From positions 1 through 64,000 of the forward strand of contig NZ_JARHUI010000007.1 of NCBI RefSeq assembly GCF_029222925.1: a stretch of 64,000 nucleotides of DNA, given 5' to 3'. This document shows positions 18,705 through 26,295 of the stretch, piece after piece. A program made the translations under genes and the position numbers. Source of the DNA: Algoriphagus sp. CAU 1675. GTDB lineage: Bacteria > Bacteroidota > Bacteroidia > Cytophagales > Cyclobacteriaceae. Each line of letters begins with the position of its first letter. Position 1 is the stretch's first letter. The notes below the pieces were generated by a model. The model made no database searches, was not told the DNA's origin, and was given only the letters and a program-made list of their open reading frames with translations.

Positions 18705-19337
18705 TTATTGATTTAAAATTGAATCACTTGTCAGTGTTTTTACCCCTGCATTTTGCAATTCCTGGATGGATAGATTCCCATCTTCTGGGTTTAAATTGAC
18801 CGCACGGGTAGCATCTGTAACCAACACTGTATCAAAACCCAAACTCTTCGAATCCAAAGCTGTGAACTTCACACAGTAATCCAAGGCCAGGCCACATATA
18901 TAAACTTGGTCCACCCCTTTTTCTTTTAGATAGGTTCCCAAGCCGGTATCTCCTCGACGGGCATTGTCAAAAAAACCCGAGTAGGAATCTACTTCTGGAT
19001 TTTTCCCTTTTTGAAAAATTGCCGTCCATTTATCCTTCTGTAGGTCTTTATGAAATTCAGCCCCCACCGAACCTTGAATGCAGTGGTCTGGCCAGAGGAC
19101 TTGAGGCAAACCATTCAAGTCAATCACTTCCCCGGGTTTCTTTCCGGGGTGATTGGAAGCAAAACTTTTGTGGTTTGCGGGATGCCAATCTTGAGTGGCT
19201 ACTATTAATTCAAACTTCTTCTGCAACATATTCACAATTGGAATAATCTCATCGCCTCTGTTGACCGCCAATGCCCCACCTGGAATGAAATCGTTTTGGA
19301 TATCCACCAAAACAAGGGCCTTTTTATGATTTTCCAT
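18705..19337 (-). CDS. pncA: nicotinamidase
   Basis: A 210-residue isochorismatase-fold amidase that hydrolyses nicotinamide to nicotinate (and usually pyrazinamide). The catalytic Asp is in LVDIQNDF. Metal-site residues lie in TQDWHPANHKSF, and the nucleophilic Cys in LALDYCVKFTALDS. The ATG at 19337 lies inside the 3' end of pncB (14-bp overlap) after a GAGG sequence. An in-frame TTG four codons earlier is less likely. The two proteins perform consecutive steps of NAD salvage, and the overlap suggests translational coupling. Confidence 0.92.
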   Translation of the reverse strand: MENHKKALVLVDIQNDFIPGGALAVNRGDEIIPIVNMLQKKFELIVATQDWHPANHKSFASNHPGKKPGEVIDLNGLPQVLWPDHCIQGSVGAEFHKDLQKDKWTAIFQKGKNPEVDSYSGFFDNARRGDTGLGTYLKEKGVDQVYICGLALDYCVKFTALDSKSLGFDTVLVTDATRAVNLNPEDGNLSIQELQNAGVKTLTSDSILNQ

Positions 19338-20817
19338 TTTCCTCGTCAAATTTCTTTGCTTTCATAACCAGATCCATTCTCAGGTGATGGAGATTTTCCT
19401 CTAATCCCACAGGGTAAATATGGGGATTGACAAATCGCTTGTGGGTTTTATCCAAAGCTTCAATTTGTTTGTTGGCTCTTTCCTTTATTTTTTCCAGATC
19501 CGGTAACTTATACACCATCTTTCCTTTTCTAAAAATCGGAATCAAAAGGTTCTCCTCCTGATAAAATTCCGGCATCAGGCGTTTTCTTTTAGTTTGGTCA
19601 TTGGGATCAATGATCACCACTCCCCTGGGGTTGATCTTAGCCCCTTCCAAATAGATCATATCGGCCACTGCTTTACCTTTGGAATAATACCGCTTTACAG
19701 TATGATAACCCGGGATATTGATTTTTAGGGATTGTTCGGAAAGTTTCAACTTGGGCTCCCATTCCCCATTTTCATTTCTAACCGCAGAAAGTTTATAAAC
19801 AGCTCCCAATGCGGGCTGATCAAAAGCCGTCACCAGTTTGGTCCCCACGCCCCAGATATCTATGCTCGCTTCCTGTCCTTCCAATGAATCGATTAAATAC
19901 TCATCCAAATCTCCTGAGGCCACGACTTTTGCATCAGGAAATCCTGCCTCATCCAACATGATTCGGGCTTGATTTGAAAAATAGGCCAAGTCCCCGGAGT
20001 CAATTCTAATCCCGATCATCTCCTTGCCTTTTTCTCTAAGAATTTTACCCACTTTGATCGCATTTCGAATTCCATTGATGGTATCATAGGTATCAACCAA
20101 GAAAATACAATGGTCAGGAAAAACCTCAGCATATGCTTCAAAAGCCTTTAATTCCGTTTCAAATGACATAATCCAACTATGGGCATGAGTTCCTGAAACT
20201 GGAATTCCAAAAAGCTTTCCAGCCAATACATTGCTGGTAGAGGAACATCCTCCAAGGTAAGAAGCCCGGCTGGCGGCCAAAGCCCCATCTATTCCCTGAG
20301 CCCTTCTTAGACCAAATTCCAATATAGGTTCTCCGTGTGCTGCCAGATTGATTCTGGCTGCCTTGGTAGCAATCAAAGTTTGGAAGTTAGTGATGTTCAA
20401 AAAAGGGGTTTCGAGAAGCTGACACTGAATCAAAGGGCCTTTTACCCGAATTAAGGGCATATTTGGAAATACCGCTGTTCCTTCTTCTACAGCATCCACA
20501 TCACAGGAAAACTTCATCTGCTCGAGGTACTTCAAAAACTCCTCCTCAAACAACTGTTCTCCCTCTTTCCCTTTCATAGTTCTCAAGTACTCCAGATCAT
20601 CCTTAGTGAATCTGAAATTCCGGCAATAGTCCACCACATATTCCAATCCTGCCGCCAAAGTAAAACCTCCATGAAAGGGATGCTTCCTAAAAAACAAATT
20701 GAATACTACTTCCTGCTCTGCTTTTCCCGATTTCCAATAGCCATAAGCCATCGTTAACTGGTAAAAATCAGTCAACAAAGCCAGACTGCCACGGTAAAGA
20801 TCCTTGGTGATTCTCAT
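19324..20817 (-). CDS. pncB: nicotinate phosphoribosyltransferase
   Basis: A 497-residue enzyme making nicotinate mononucleotide from nicotinate and PRPP. It begins with the family motif LTDFYQLTMAYGYWKSG, then EFGLRRAQG (about 170-178), SGTHAHSWIMSF and RIDSGDLAYFS. It is first in the minus-strand operon pncB-pncA-thioesterase. ATG at 20817 chosen; the open frame extends three codons further to a TTG. It is divergent from the ECF sigma gene. Confidence 0.93.
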   Translation of the reverse strand: MRITKDLYRGSLALLTDFYQLTMAYGYWKSGKAEQEVVFNLFFRKHPFHGGFTLAAGLEYVVDYCRNFRFTKDDLEYLRTMKGKEGEQLFEEEFLKYLEQMKFSCDVDAVEEGTAVFPNMPLIRVKGPLIQCQLLETPFLNITNFQTLIATKAARINLAAHGEPILEFGLRRAQGIDGALAASRASYLGGCSSTSNVLAGKLFGIPVSGTHAHSWIMSFETELKAFEAYAEVFPDHCIFLVDTYDTINGIRNAIKVGKILREKGKEMIGIRIDSGDLAYFSNQARIMLDEAGFPDAKVVASGDLDEYLIDSLEGQEASIDIWGVGTKLVTAFDQPALGAVYKLSAVRNENGEWEPKLKLSEQSLKINIPGYHTVKRYYSKGKAVADMIYLEGAKINPRGVVIIDPNDQTKRKRLMPEFYQEENLLIPIFRKGKMVYKLPDLEKIKERANKQIEALDKTHKRFVNPHIYPVGLEENLHHLRMDLVMKAKKFDEENGKS

Positions 20818-20943
20818 AACATCCAAATTTGAACTTAAAGGTAAAACAGCCTTAGTCCTGAAACGAGGAAAATTAAATTTCTTTTGATGAAAAGGAGCGA
20901 TTTCAATTTTATGCGCCTTTTCAAAAGATTTTTGGATATTGTA

Positions 20944-20970
20944 GTTACATTTTTAGGCTTTGTATCGACC
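20944..20970 (+). promoter_or_regulatory. ECF-type promoter A, upstream of the sigma factor gene
   Basis: GTTACA (20944-20949), a 15-bp spacer, then TCGACC (20965-20970). The same two blocks with the same spacing recur at 22424, 23286 and, on the minus strand, 29918-29944. The promoter ends 16 bp before the ATG at 20987. It overlaps the alternative upstream TTG start at 20960, which supports the later start. Confidence 0.75.
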
Positions 20971-20986
20971 CAATAGTGAATTAGCA

Positions 20987-21595
20987 ATGAGGCTAGCCAA
21001 AAGTTTTAGCGATCAGGAATTGATCGAAAAAATCAGTAAAAAGAAAGATCAGAATACCGCAATCCGCCAATTATATCAGGAGCACTATGGGATGTTGGAA
21101 AATTATATTCTTCAAAACTCAGGTAGCCATGAAGAAGCTGCAGACCTGATCCAGGAGGTGATGTTGGTCTTTGTGAAAATGGTCAGCGATGCAAAGTTCA
21201 GGGGTGAATCGAGCATTAAGTCAATCCTTTACAGCATTTGCAGGAATCTGTGGATCACAGAGTTAAGAAAGAGAAAAAGTACTCTGAACAGACAAGGAAT
21301 TTTTCATTCTAATTCGGAAGAGACAGATGAGGATGTCACCAAAGCCATCGCAAAACAGGAAAGCCTGAATTATGTAATGGATCTGTTCGACCGCTTGGGA
21401 GAACAGTGTAAACAGATTCTGAAGCTGTTTTATTACGAGGAACTACCTATGAAGGAAATCTGCCAAAAATTGGATTTCAGTTCTGAGCAGGTACTAAGAA
21501 ACAAAAAATACAAATGTTTAAAGACATTGAATGAGTCAGTAAAATCCTCGCCGGAGATTTATAAAAACTTGCAAAAAGCATTACGACATGAGTAA
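20987..21595 (+). CDS. ECF-type RNA polymerase sigma factor
   Basis: A 202-residue sigma-70 family factor. Region 2 is seen in YQEHYGMLENYI, ADLIQEVMLVFVKM and SIKSILYSICRNLWITELRKRK. Region 4 is in ILKLFYYEELPMKEICQKL with the helix-turn-helix DFSSEQVLRNKKYKCLKTL. It overlaps the downstream membrane protein gene by 8 bp, as expected for a sigma/anti-sigma pair. The two-block motif just upstream is repeated before three other local transcription units, so it probably drives itself and its neighbours. ATG at 20987 preferred over TTG at 20960. Confidence 0.88.
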   Translation: MRLAKSFSDQELIEKISKKKDQNTAIRQLYQEHYGMLENYILQNSGSHEEAADLIQEVMLVFVKMVSDAKFRGESSIKSILYSICRNLWITELRKRKSTLNRQGIFHSNSEETDEDVTKAIAKQESLNYVMDLFDRLGEQCKQILKLFYYEELPMKEICQKLDFSSEQVLRNKKYKCLKTLNESVKSSPEIYKNLQKALRHE

Positions 21596-22358
21596 TACAT
21601 TTGATTTGGAGCAACTGGAGCGTTACCTATATGGGCAATTAAATGCCGAGGAAAGCACGCTTCTGGAAAGGGAATTGGAGCAAAACCCTGAGCTTAAAAC
21701 CGACTTGGAAATTCTAAAATTGAGCAGTAAGGGTGCCGAAGCAAGCGGATGGAAAGAGCTCATCAAAGCCACACAAAAAGAATATCTTCAGGATCGTTCT
21801 GAAAGCAAAACCCCTTTCCAAGTCAGAACAGGGAAAAACATCACACTTTGGATGAGCAGAATAGCAGCCTCTTTTGCGCTTATTTTGGTAGGTGCCTTTG
21901 CGGTTCTGTTTCTTTCAACCAACCCCTCTTCACTGGAATCTGAATTTGATCTGAGATATTCAACCCCGGTACTTAGAGCCGGTGAAAACTCCCTTTCCAT
22001 GATGGAACAGGCTTATAGAGAAGGAAATTACAGTGAAGTATTGAATCTGGGAGAAAATTCAGCCGGACTTGAACCCAAAGGCAAATTCCTTTTGGCCATG
22101 TCCTCTTTGGAATTGAACCAACCTGAAAATGCCACCTCCTTACTCTTGGAGATTGAGGAAAGCAATTCCAAACTGAATCAAAACGCGTTTTCAGATGAAA
22201 TTGACTACTATCTTGCCAAGACTTATCTAGACGAAGGAGATTTTGATAATGCCCAAATAAGAATTGAAAAAATTCTCGATGACCAGCAGCACACTTACCA
22301 TAAAAATGTCTCCAAATTGATGTTATGGAAACTCAAGATCCTGAAAATGAAATCTTGA
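21588..22358 (+). CDS. membrane anti-sigma-like protein with extracytoplasmic TPR region
   Basis: A 256-residue single-pass protein. The cytoplasmic part (1-84) starts LEQLERYLYGQLNAEE, like the N-terminal helix of anti-sigma factors, though no zinc-binding HxxxCxxC is present. One transmembrane helix spans about 88-108 (MSRIAASFALILVGAFAVLF). The extracytoplasmic part (about 110-256) has helical TPR-like repeats (MEQAYREGNYSEVLNLGE, YYLAKTYLDEGDFDNAQIRI). The start overlaps the sigma gene by 8 bp. Likely function: hold the sigma factor at the membrane and release it on an extracytoplasmic cue. This is inferred from architecture and context. Confidence 0.75.
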   Translation: MSNTFDLEQLERYLYGQLNAEESTLLERELEQNPELKTDLEILKLSSKGAEASGWKELIKATQKEYLQDRSESKTPFQVRTGKNITLWMSRIAASFALILVGAFAVLFLSTNPSSLESEFDLRYSTPVLRAGENSLSMMEQAYREGNYSEVLNLGENSAGLEPKGKFLLAMSSLELNQPENATSLLLEIEESNSKLNQNAFSDEIDYYLAKTYLDEGDFDNAQIRIEKILDDQQHTYHKNVSKLMLWKLKILKMKS

Positions 22359-22379
22359 TTTAATATCTTAATCACCTTT

Positions 22380-22403
22380 AAAAGCTCTTTTCGAGCTTTT
22401 TTT
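22380..22403 (+). terminator. Rho-independent terminator after the anti-sigma-like gene
   Basis: AAAAGCTC-TTTTC-GAGCTTTT with a following T run. It ends the sigma operon 20 bp before promoter B. Confidence 0.8.
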
Positions 22404-22423
22404 TACTTTTTTTCATTTTATAG

Positions 22424-22450
22424 GTTACAATTATCTTTCGTGTTTCGACC
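22424..22450 (+). promoter_or_regulatory. ECF-type promoter B, upstream of the acidic lipoprotein gene
   Basis: GTTACA (22424-22429), exactly 15 bp, then TCGACC (22445-22450). This is identical in both blocks to promoter A and promoter D. It ends 23 bp before the ATG at 22474. Confidence 0.75.
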
Positions 22451-22473
22451 AAGAAATAAAACCTTTAAAACCC

Positions 22474-23208
22474 ATGAAAACATATTTTAAACTACCCCTT
22501 TTTGCAATTGCTGTAAGTACCTTATTTTCATGTACTGAGGAATCAGATCCAAACGTACTCGGAGAAGGAGAAGTCAAAATCGGAGTCGGCGTAAAAATCG
22601 GACAAACTACCAGTCCTGGAGCAAGACTTCTGGAAACCGGATTAGATATCACTTCAGGATTTATCCAAATCAAGAAACTTGAACTTGAAACTGAGGGAGA
22701 GGATGAAAATGGAATATTTGAAAGAGAACTGGAATATAAATTCCCTGAAATCAAAAAGATCGAGTTCAATGAATTGGATCCTGGGGCAGACTTTTTCATC
22801 AATATTCCGGCAGGGAACTATGAAGAAATAGAAGTTGAGATTGATCTAATTGACAACAAAAACGAGCCAAGTATACAATTGGATGGCACATTCAATAAAC
22901 AAGATGGAAGTTCAGTTCCATTTAGGCTTCAAGTTTTCGGAAATGATGATGAAGAATTTGACTTTGAAGTCGAACTTGAGGCCGAGGATGATGATGCCTT
23001 GTTCTTCATAGATGCTGTTAGCAATCCATTGGCACTTCTTCAAATTGATGCTCTGGCTTGGTTCAACAGCATCCCAACAGAGGTCCTGGAAAATGCAGAG
23101 TTGACTGATGGCACCCTATTAATCAGCAAAGACGTCAATACCGATATTTACCAGCAAGTTGTTGAATTCATCAAAAACTCCAGTGAAATAGAGTTTAAAA
23201 TAAAATAA
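22474..23208 (+). CDS. acidic DUF4382-like lipoprotein
   Basis: A 244-residue lipoprotein with signal and lipobox STLFSC (Cys about 20). The mature part is very acidic, for example DDEEFDFEVELEAEDDDALFF (about 150-170). It has a beta-rich layout with GFIQIKKLELE, FINIPAGNYEEIEVEIDL and DGTFNKQDGSSVPF, resembling DUF4382-type domains. That family match is tentative. It is transcribed alone between terminators, from a promoter that matches the sigma-factor promoter. No enzymatic motif seen. Confidence 0.7.
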   Translation: MKTYFKLPLFAIAVSTLFSCTEESDPNVLGEGEVKIGVGVKIGQTTSPGARLLETGLDITSGFIQIKKLELETEGEDENGIFERELEYKFPEIKKIEFNELDPGADFFINIPAGNYEEIEVEIDLIDNKNEPSIQLDGTFNKQDGSSVPFRLQVFGNDDEEFDFEVELEAEDDDALFFIDAVSNPLALLQIDALAWFNSIPTEVLENAELTDGTLLISKDVNTDIYQQVVEFIKNSSEIEFKIK

Positions 23209-23231
23209 GCTTGAAAAGCTTCCTTATGCAT

Positions 23232-23265
23232 AGTCCCGGAATCTGAGGTTTCGGGACTTTTTTTA
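23232..23265 (+). terminator. Rho-independent terminator after the acidic lipoprotein gene
   Basis: AGTCCCG and CGGGACT arms around a 13-nt loop, followed by seven T. Confidence 0.8.
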
Positions 23266-23285
23266 TGTTTTTTTCTAAATCTATA

Positions 23286-23312
23286 GTTACATATCGCTGA
23301 CGAGCTCCGACT
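23286..23312 (+). promoter_or_regulatory. ECF-type promoter C, upstream of the DUF2490 operon
   Basis: GTTACA (23286-23291), a 15-bp spacer, then CCGACT (23307-23312). The first block is identical and the second differs at the two edge bases from promoters A, B and D. It ends 25 bp before the ATG at 23338. Confidence 0.65.
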
Positions 23313-23337
23313 TATAGGTGATTTCAAATAAACAACC

Positions 23338-24147
23338 ATGCGAAAGTCACCCATTCTATATTTCTCAACCTTCCTATTCCTACTTATCCTTTCCCCAATC
23401 AGGAGTTTTGCTCAAGATGAATGGAGGGTCTGGAATACCTTAAGCCTAGGATTACCATTGACAAAAAATCTGGATGGACGGATTGCCTATCTCCGCTCTA
23501 CAGATCTGACCAATGGGTCTTTTGAAAACAACTTCAACTGGTATCAATTCCGGCTTTCCTATAGGTTCAACAGAACCTGGAGCACCCGTGCGGGGACAAT
23601 CTGGATGAGTACCCCTTCCGGAAATGTCACCAACAGAGTATTTGCAAACGTCTTTCACTCCAGCAGACTGAACAGACGGTTGACTTTGAAAAATGGAATT
23701 CAACTTGAAACCCATAATCGGGAAGAAAGCAGATACGACCAGCGGATCATTTTAATGTCAAGGCTGGGGTTCAGGAAAAGATTGAAATTCCTAAAAGTCG
23801 CCCCTTCATTTAGTTATAGCCTATTTTACAACATAGGAGGAGATCCAATTACCTACTATTCCAGTTCCGGAGAAGTGATCACCCAAAAACCCTCCAATGG
23901 ATTTCACAGAGGCCGAGCCTTGGTCAATTTCAATTTCATACTCAGTGACCCTATCCGCCTATCGGTTTACTACATGAATCAGCAGGAATTCAATCTTGCT
24001 GTTTCTGAAACCAACAAAATCAATGTACTCAACATGGATTCAAACAGAATCCAAAGGCCTTTCAACAACTACCATGTTGTGGGTCTATCTCTGAGCTATC
24101 AGCTCAAAGGAAAAAACAAAGACAGTTTATTACCCATTAATTTTTAA
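23338..24147 (+). CDS. DUF2490 outer-membrane beta-barrel-like protein
   Basis: A 269-residue exported protein with signal peptide (about 1-25, cleaved near SFAQ). The DUF2490 pattern is clear: DEWRVWNTLSLGLPL, amphipathic strands such as WYQFRLSYRFNRTWSTRAG, LQ(L)ETHNREESRYDQRIILMSRLGFRKR and a C-terminal aromatic strand. The family is predicted to form an outer-membrane barrel of unknown role. It is first in an operon with a P-loop NTPase (8-bp gap) and an ABC membrane domain, under promoter C. Confidence 0.8.
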   Translation: MRKSPILYFSTFLFLLILSPIRSFAQDEWRVWNTLSLGLPLTKNLDGRIAYLRSTDLTNGSFENNFNWYQFRLSYRFNRTWSTRAGTIWMSTPSGNVTNRVFANVFHSSRLNRRLTLKNGIQLETHNREESRYDQRIILMSRLGFRKRLKFLKVAPSFSYSLFYNIGGDPITYYSSSGEVITQKPSNGFHRGRALVNFNFILSDPIRLSVYYMNQQEFNLAVSETNKINVLNMDSNRIQRPFNNYHVVGLSLSYQLKGKNKDSLLPINF

Positions 24148-24155
24148 CAATCCAT

Positions 24156-25223
24156 ATGAAAACAAGAATCAAAATCGGAATGATTTGTCATGGAATCCAT
24201 CCGGAATCCTTACTAGAACAAAACCAAATTCCAGCTGATTATTGCTTTAAGGCTGGAGATATAGGGCTTTTCGAAGTCCTGGAAATTGGAAAGCACAGCA
24301 TGATCCAAACTGCAGGAAGAAATATGACTTTGGTGAAGGGAGACTTGATCATGGGGGCTTTTGGCAACCGTTATGCTACGAACCAATTTGAAGGATATGT
24401 ACCGGAAAGCCTACAAGAGGAGTATCATATGCTGGGAGGCGGAGGAGTGATAGGAGTCGTAAAAACCATGCATAGTAAATACGATGAAATAGGCCCTACA
24501 CGGCTCAAAATGATTGGCTTATATGCGGACAGGGACGGAAATATCTCCAATAGCATCAACTCCAAAAAAGAAAACCTGATCCCCTTTTCAGGAAAAGGAG
24601 CCCTTCAGACCAGAGTAATTTTGTCGTTGGGAAGCTCTATGGACAGTGGAAAAACCACTACAGCCGCTTATTTAATCCATGGGTTAAGAAAAAAAGGCTA
24701 TAAAGCCTCCTATATCAAACTTACGGGAACAGCGTACCCAAAGGATAAAAACCTTGCCTACGATATGGGAGCGAACCAATCCATTGATTTTTCAAAATAC
24801 GGGTATCCTTCCACCTTTCTATGCAGCGAGCAAGAGATTTTAAACCTCTATGAAAGTTTGCTGAGAGATGTATTGGTTTACTCTCCAGATTATGTAATCA
24901 TAGAAATTGCCGACGGCTTATTTCAGCGTGAAACCAAAATGCTTCTCAACAATCAGATGTTTACCAGCGGGATCCACCAATTGGTTTTTTCTGCAGCAGA
25001 CAGTTTATCTGCTGTGCAAGGCGTATCCACTTTGAAGAAATTGGGAATTATGCCTTCGGCTCTTTCCGGGCTTTTTACAGCGAGTTCTTTGTTGATTACG
25101 GAGGTAAAAGAATATCTTTTGGATAAAGAAAATGAAATGTTCTTGCCTATTTTCACACTTGAGGACTTAGAGGAAGGCAATTGGCCGGTCTGTACTACCC
25201 AAACAAACTTACTTCTAGCCTAA
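24156..25223 (+). CDS. P-loop NTPase, DUF1611 / dethiobiotin-synthetase-like C-terminal domain
   Basis: A 355-residue cytoplasmic protein without signal peptide. Residues 1-145 are a beta-rich N-terminal domain that I cannot assign. From about 148 there is a nucleotide-binding fold: Walker A GSSMDSGKTT (about 159-168), then HGLRKKGYKASYIKLTGTAY and a DYVIIEIADGLFQ stretch that resembles the Walker B region of DUF1611 or dethiobiotin synthetase-like proteins. The function is not known. It lies 8 bp after the DUF2490 gene and 10 bp before an ABC transmembrane-domain gene that lacks its own ATPase. A direct energising role is not supported, since ABC signature motifs are absent. Confidence 0.65.
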   Translation: MKTRIKIGMICHGIHPESLLEQNQIPADYCFKAGDIGLFEVLEIGKHSMIQTAGRNMTLVKGDLIMGAFGNRYATNQFEGYVPESLQEEYHMLGGGGVIGVVKTMHSKYDEIGPTRLKMIGLYADRDGNISNSINSKKENLIPFSGKGALQTRVILSLGSSMDSGKTTTAAYLIHGLRKKGYKASYIKLTGTAYPKDKNLAYDMGANQSIDFSKYGYPSTFLCSEQEILNLYESLLRDVLVYSPDYVIIEIADGLFQRETKMLLNNQMFTSGIHQLVFSAADSLSAVQGVSTLKKLGIMPSALSGLFTASSLLITEVKEYLLDKENEMFLPIFTLEDLEEGNWPVCTTQTNLLLA

Positions 25224-25233
25224 CCTAGAAAAA

Positions 25234-26295
25234 ATGGATGCTATGAGATGGGTAAAAAACAGAACACTGAGAAGGTATTGGCAAGACCAAAAGGTTCCTC
25301 TCATTCTATTGATCTTCCTAGGATGGGCTGCAAGTGTATGTACTTTTTTCCTAAGTCTCATGACTGGTTGGTTTTTTGACCTGATGTATAAGGAAGGAAT
25401 CAGCAAATCCAGACTCCTGTCCAGTTTTGGGATCGAGATCAGCACCCTCAATCAGTTTTATATTGCCATGGCCTTGGTTATTTTACTGAAACTCGGCCTT
25501 CAGTATTTTGAACGAATAGGTATTCAGGTGAAAGCTGAGCGATTCAGTGCTGACTTGATTCGAAGGCTGTTTCGTAAACAGATTTTTTGGACTCCCGAGT
25601 TGTTTCAGTCCGTTCCATTTGGAAAATATCTGTTACGATATTCGGGTGATCTCCAGTCCATTCGAACCATGCTCGTCAATGGAATTCACAGGGGAATCAA
25701 GGAAAGTTTATTTGTAGGAACGGGTATTTTCCTTCTGATTTACCTCAACCCAACTTGGAGTCTAGTACTTCTTGTAGGAACAGCACTTATTGTCCCCTTG
25801 GTTTTCATTCTGGATAAAATGCAAGAGCCTCTGATTGTCGAAAAACGGAAAAGGAAAAGCCAACTGCTCAATTTCGTGACGGACGCCTTTGCCAAACACA
25901 GTTCACTGACTTCAGAGGAAAAGAAAAACAGAGTAATACGGAATTTCAGGAGTAGAAACCGGTCCAACTTAAATGCCAGTCTAAACTACCAAAATATTGA
26001 AAGCAAGCGGTTGGCATTGGTAAGTATCATCGGACCTACCTTAATTTTGAGTCTCCTCCTCAGCATAACCCTATTCCCAGATTCTAAAGGAAGTCCCGGT
26101 GAATTATTGGCTTTTCTATTAGTAGTTGGCGCCATGGTTCCGGCATTCCGAAATTTGATCAAAGCACCGAATTTAATCACCAAAGGTCTGTTGTCTTTGG
26201 AAAAAGCAGAACGTCTGATGAGAAAAAAAACAGTAATTAGGTCTGTCTCCTCAGACGAATCCAGCCCAAAAACAAGATCACTACCCCTCCAATAA
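25234..26295 (+). CDS. ABC exporter transmembrane domain without ATPase domain, possibly truncated
   Basis: A 353-residue type-I ABC exporter membrane domain. Hydrophobic helices lie around 20-48, 70-90, 145-185 and 265-305, with cytoplasmic loop features such as YFERIGIQVKAERFSADLIRRLFRK. It ends at GLLSLEKAERLMR, exactly where the linker to the nucleotide-binding domain normally starts. No Walker A, LSGGQ or Walker B follows. The last 59 bp are antisense to the 3' end of the convergent CHAT gene. It may therefore be a truncated exporter, or a deliberate half whose ATPase is elsewhere. ATG at 25234; another ATG at 25243. Confidence 0.7.
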   Translation: MDAMRWVKNRTLRRYWQDQKVPLILLIFLGWAASVCTFFLSLMTGWFFDLMYKEGISKSRLLSSFGIEISTLNQFYIAMALVILLKLGLQYFERIGIQVKAERFSADLIRRLFRKQIFWTPELFQSVPFGKYLLRYSGDLQSIRTMLVNGIHRGIKESLFVGTGIFLLIYLNPTWSLVLLVGTALIVPLVFILDKMQEPLIVEKRKRKSQLLNFVTDAFAKHSSLTSEEKKNRVIRNFRSRNRSNLNASLNYQNIESKRLALVSIIGPTLILSLLLSITLFPDSKGSPGELLAFLLVVGAMVPAFRNLIKAPNLITKGLLSLEKAERLMRKKTVIRSVSSDESSPKTRSLPLQ

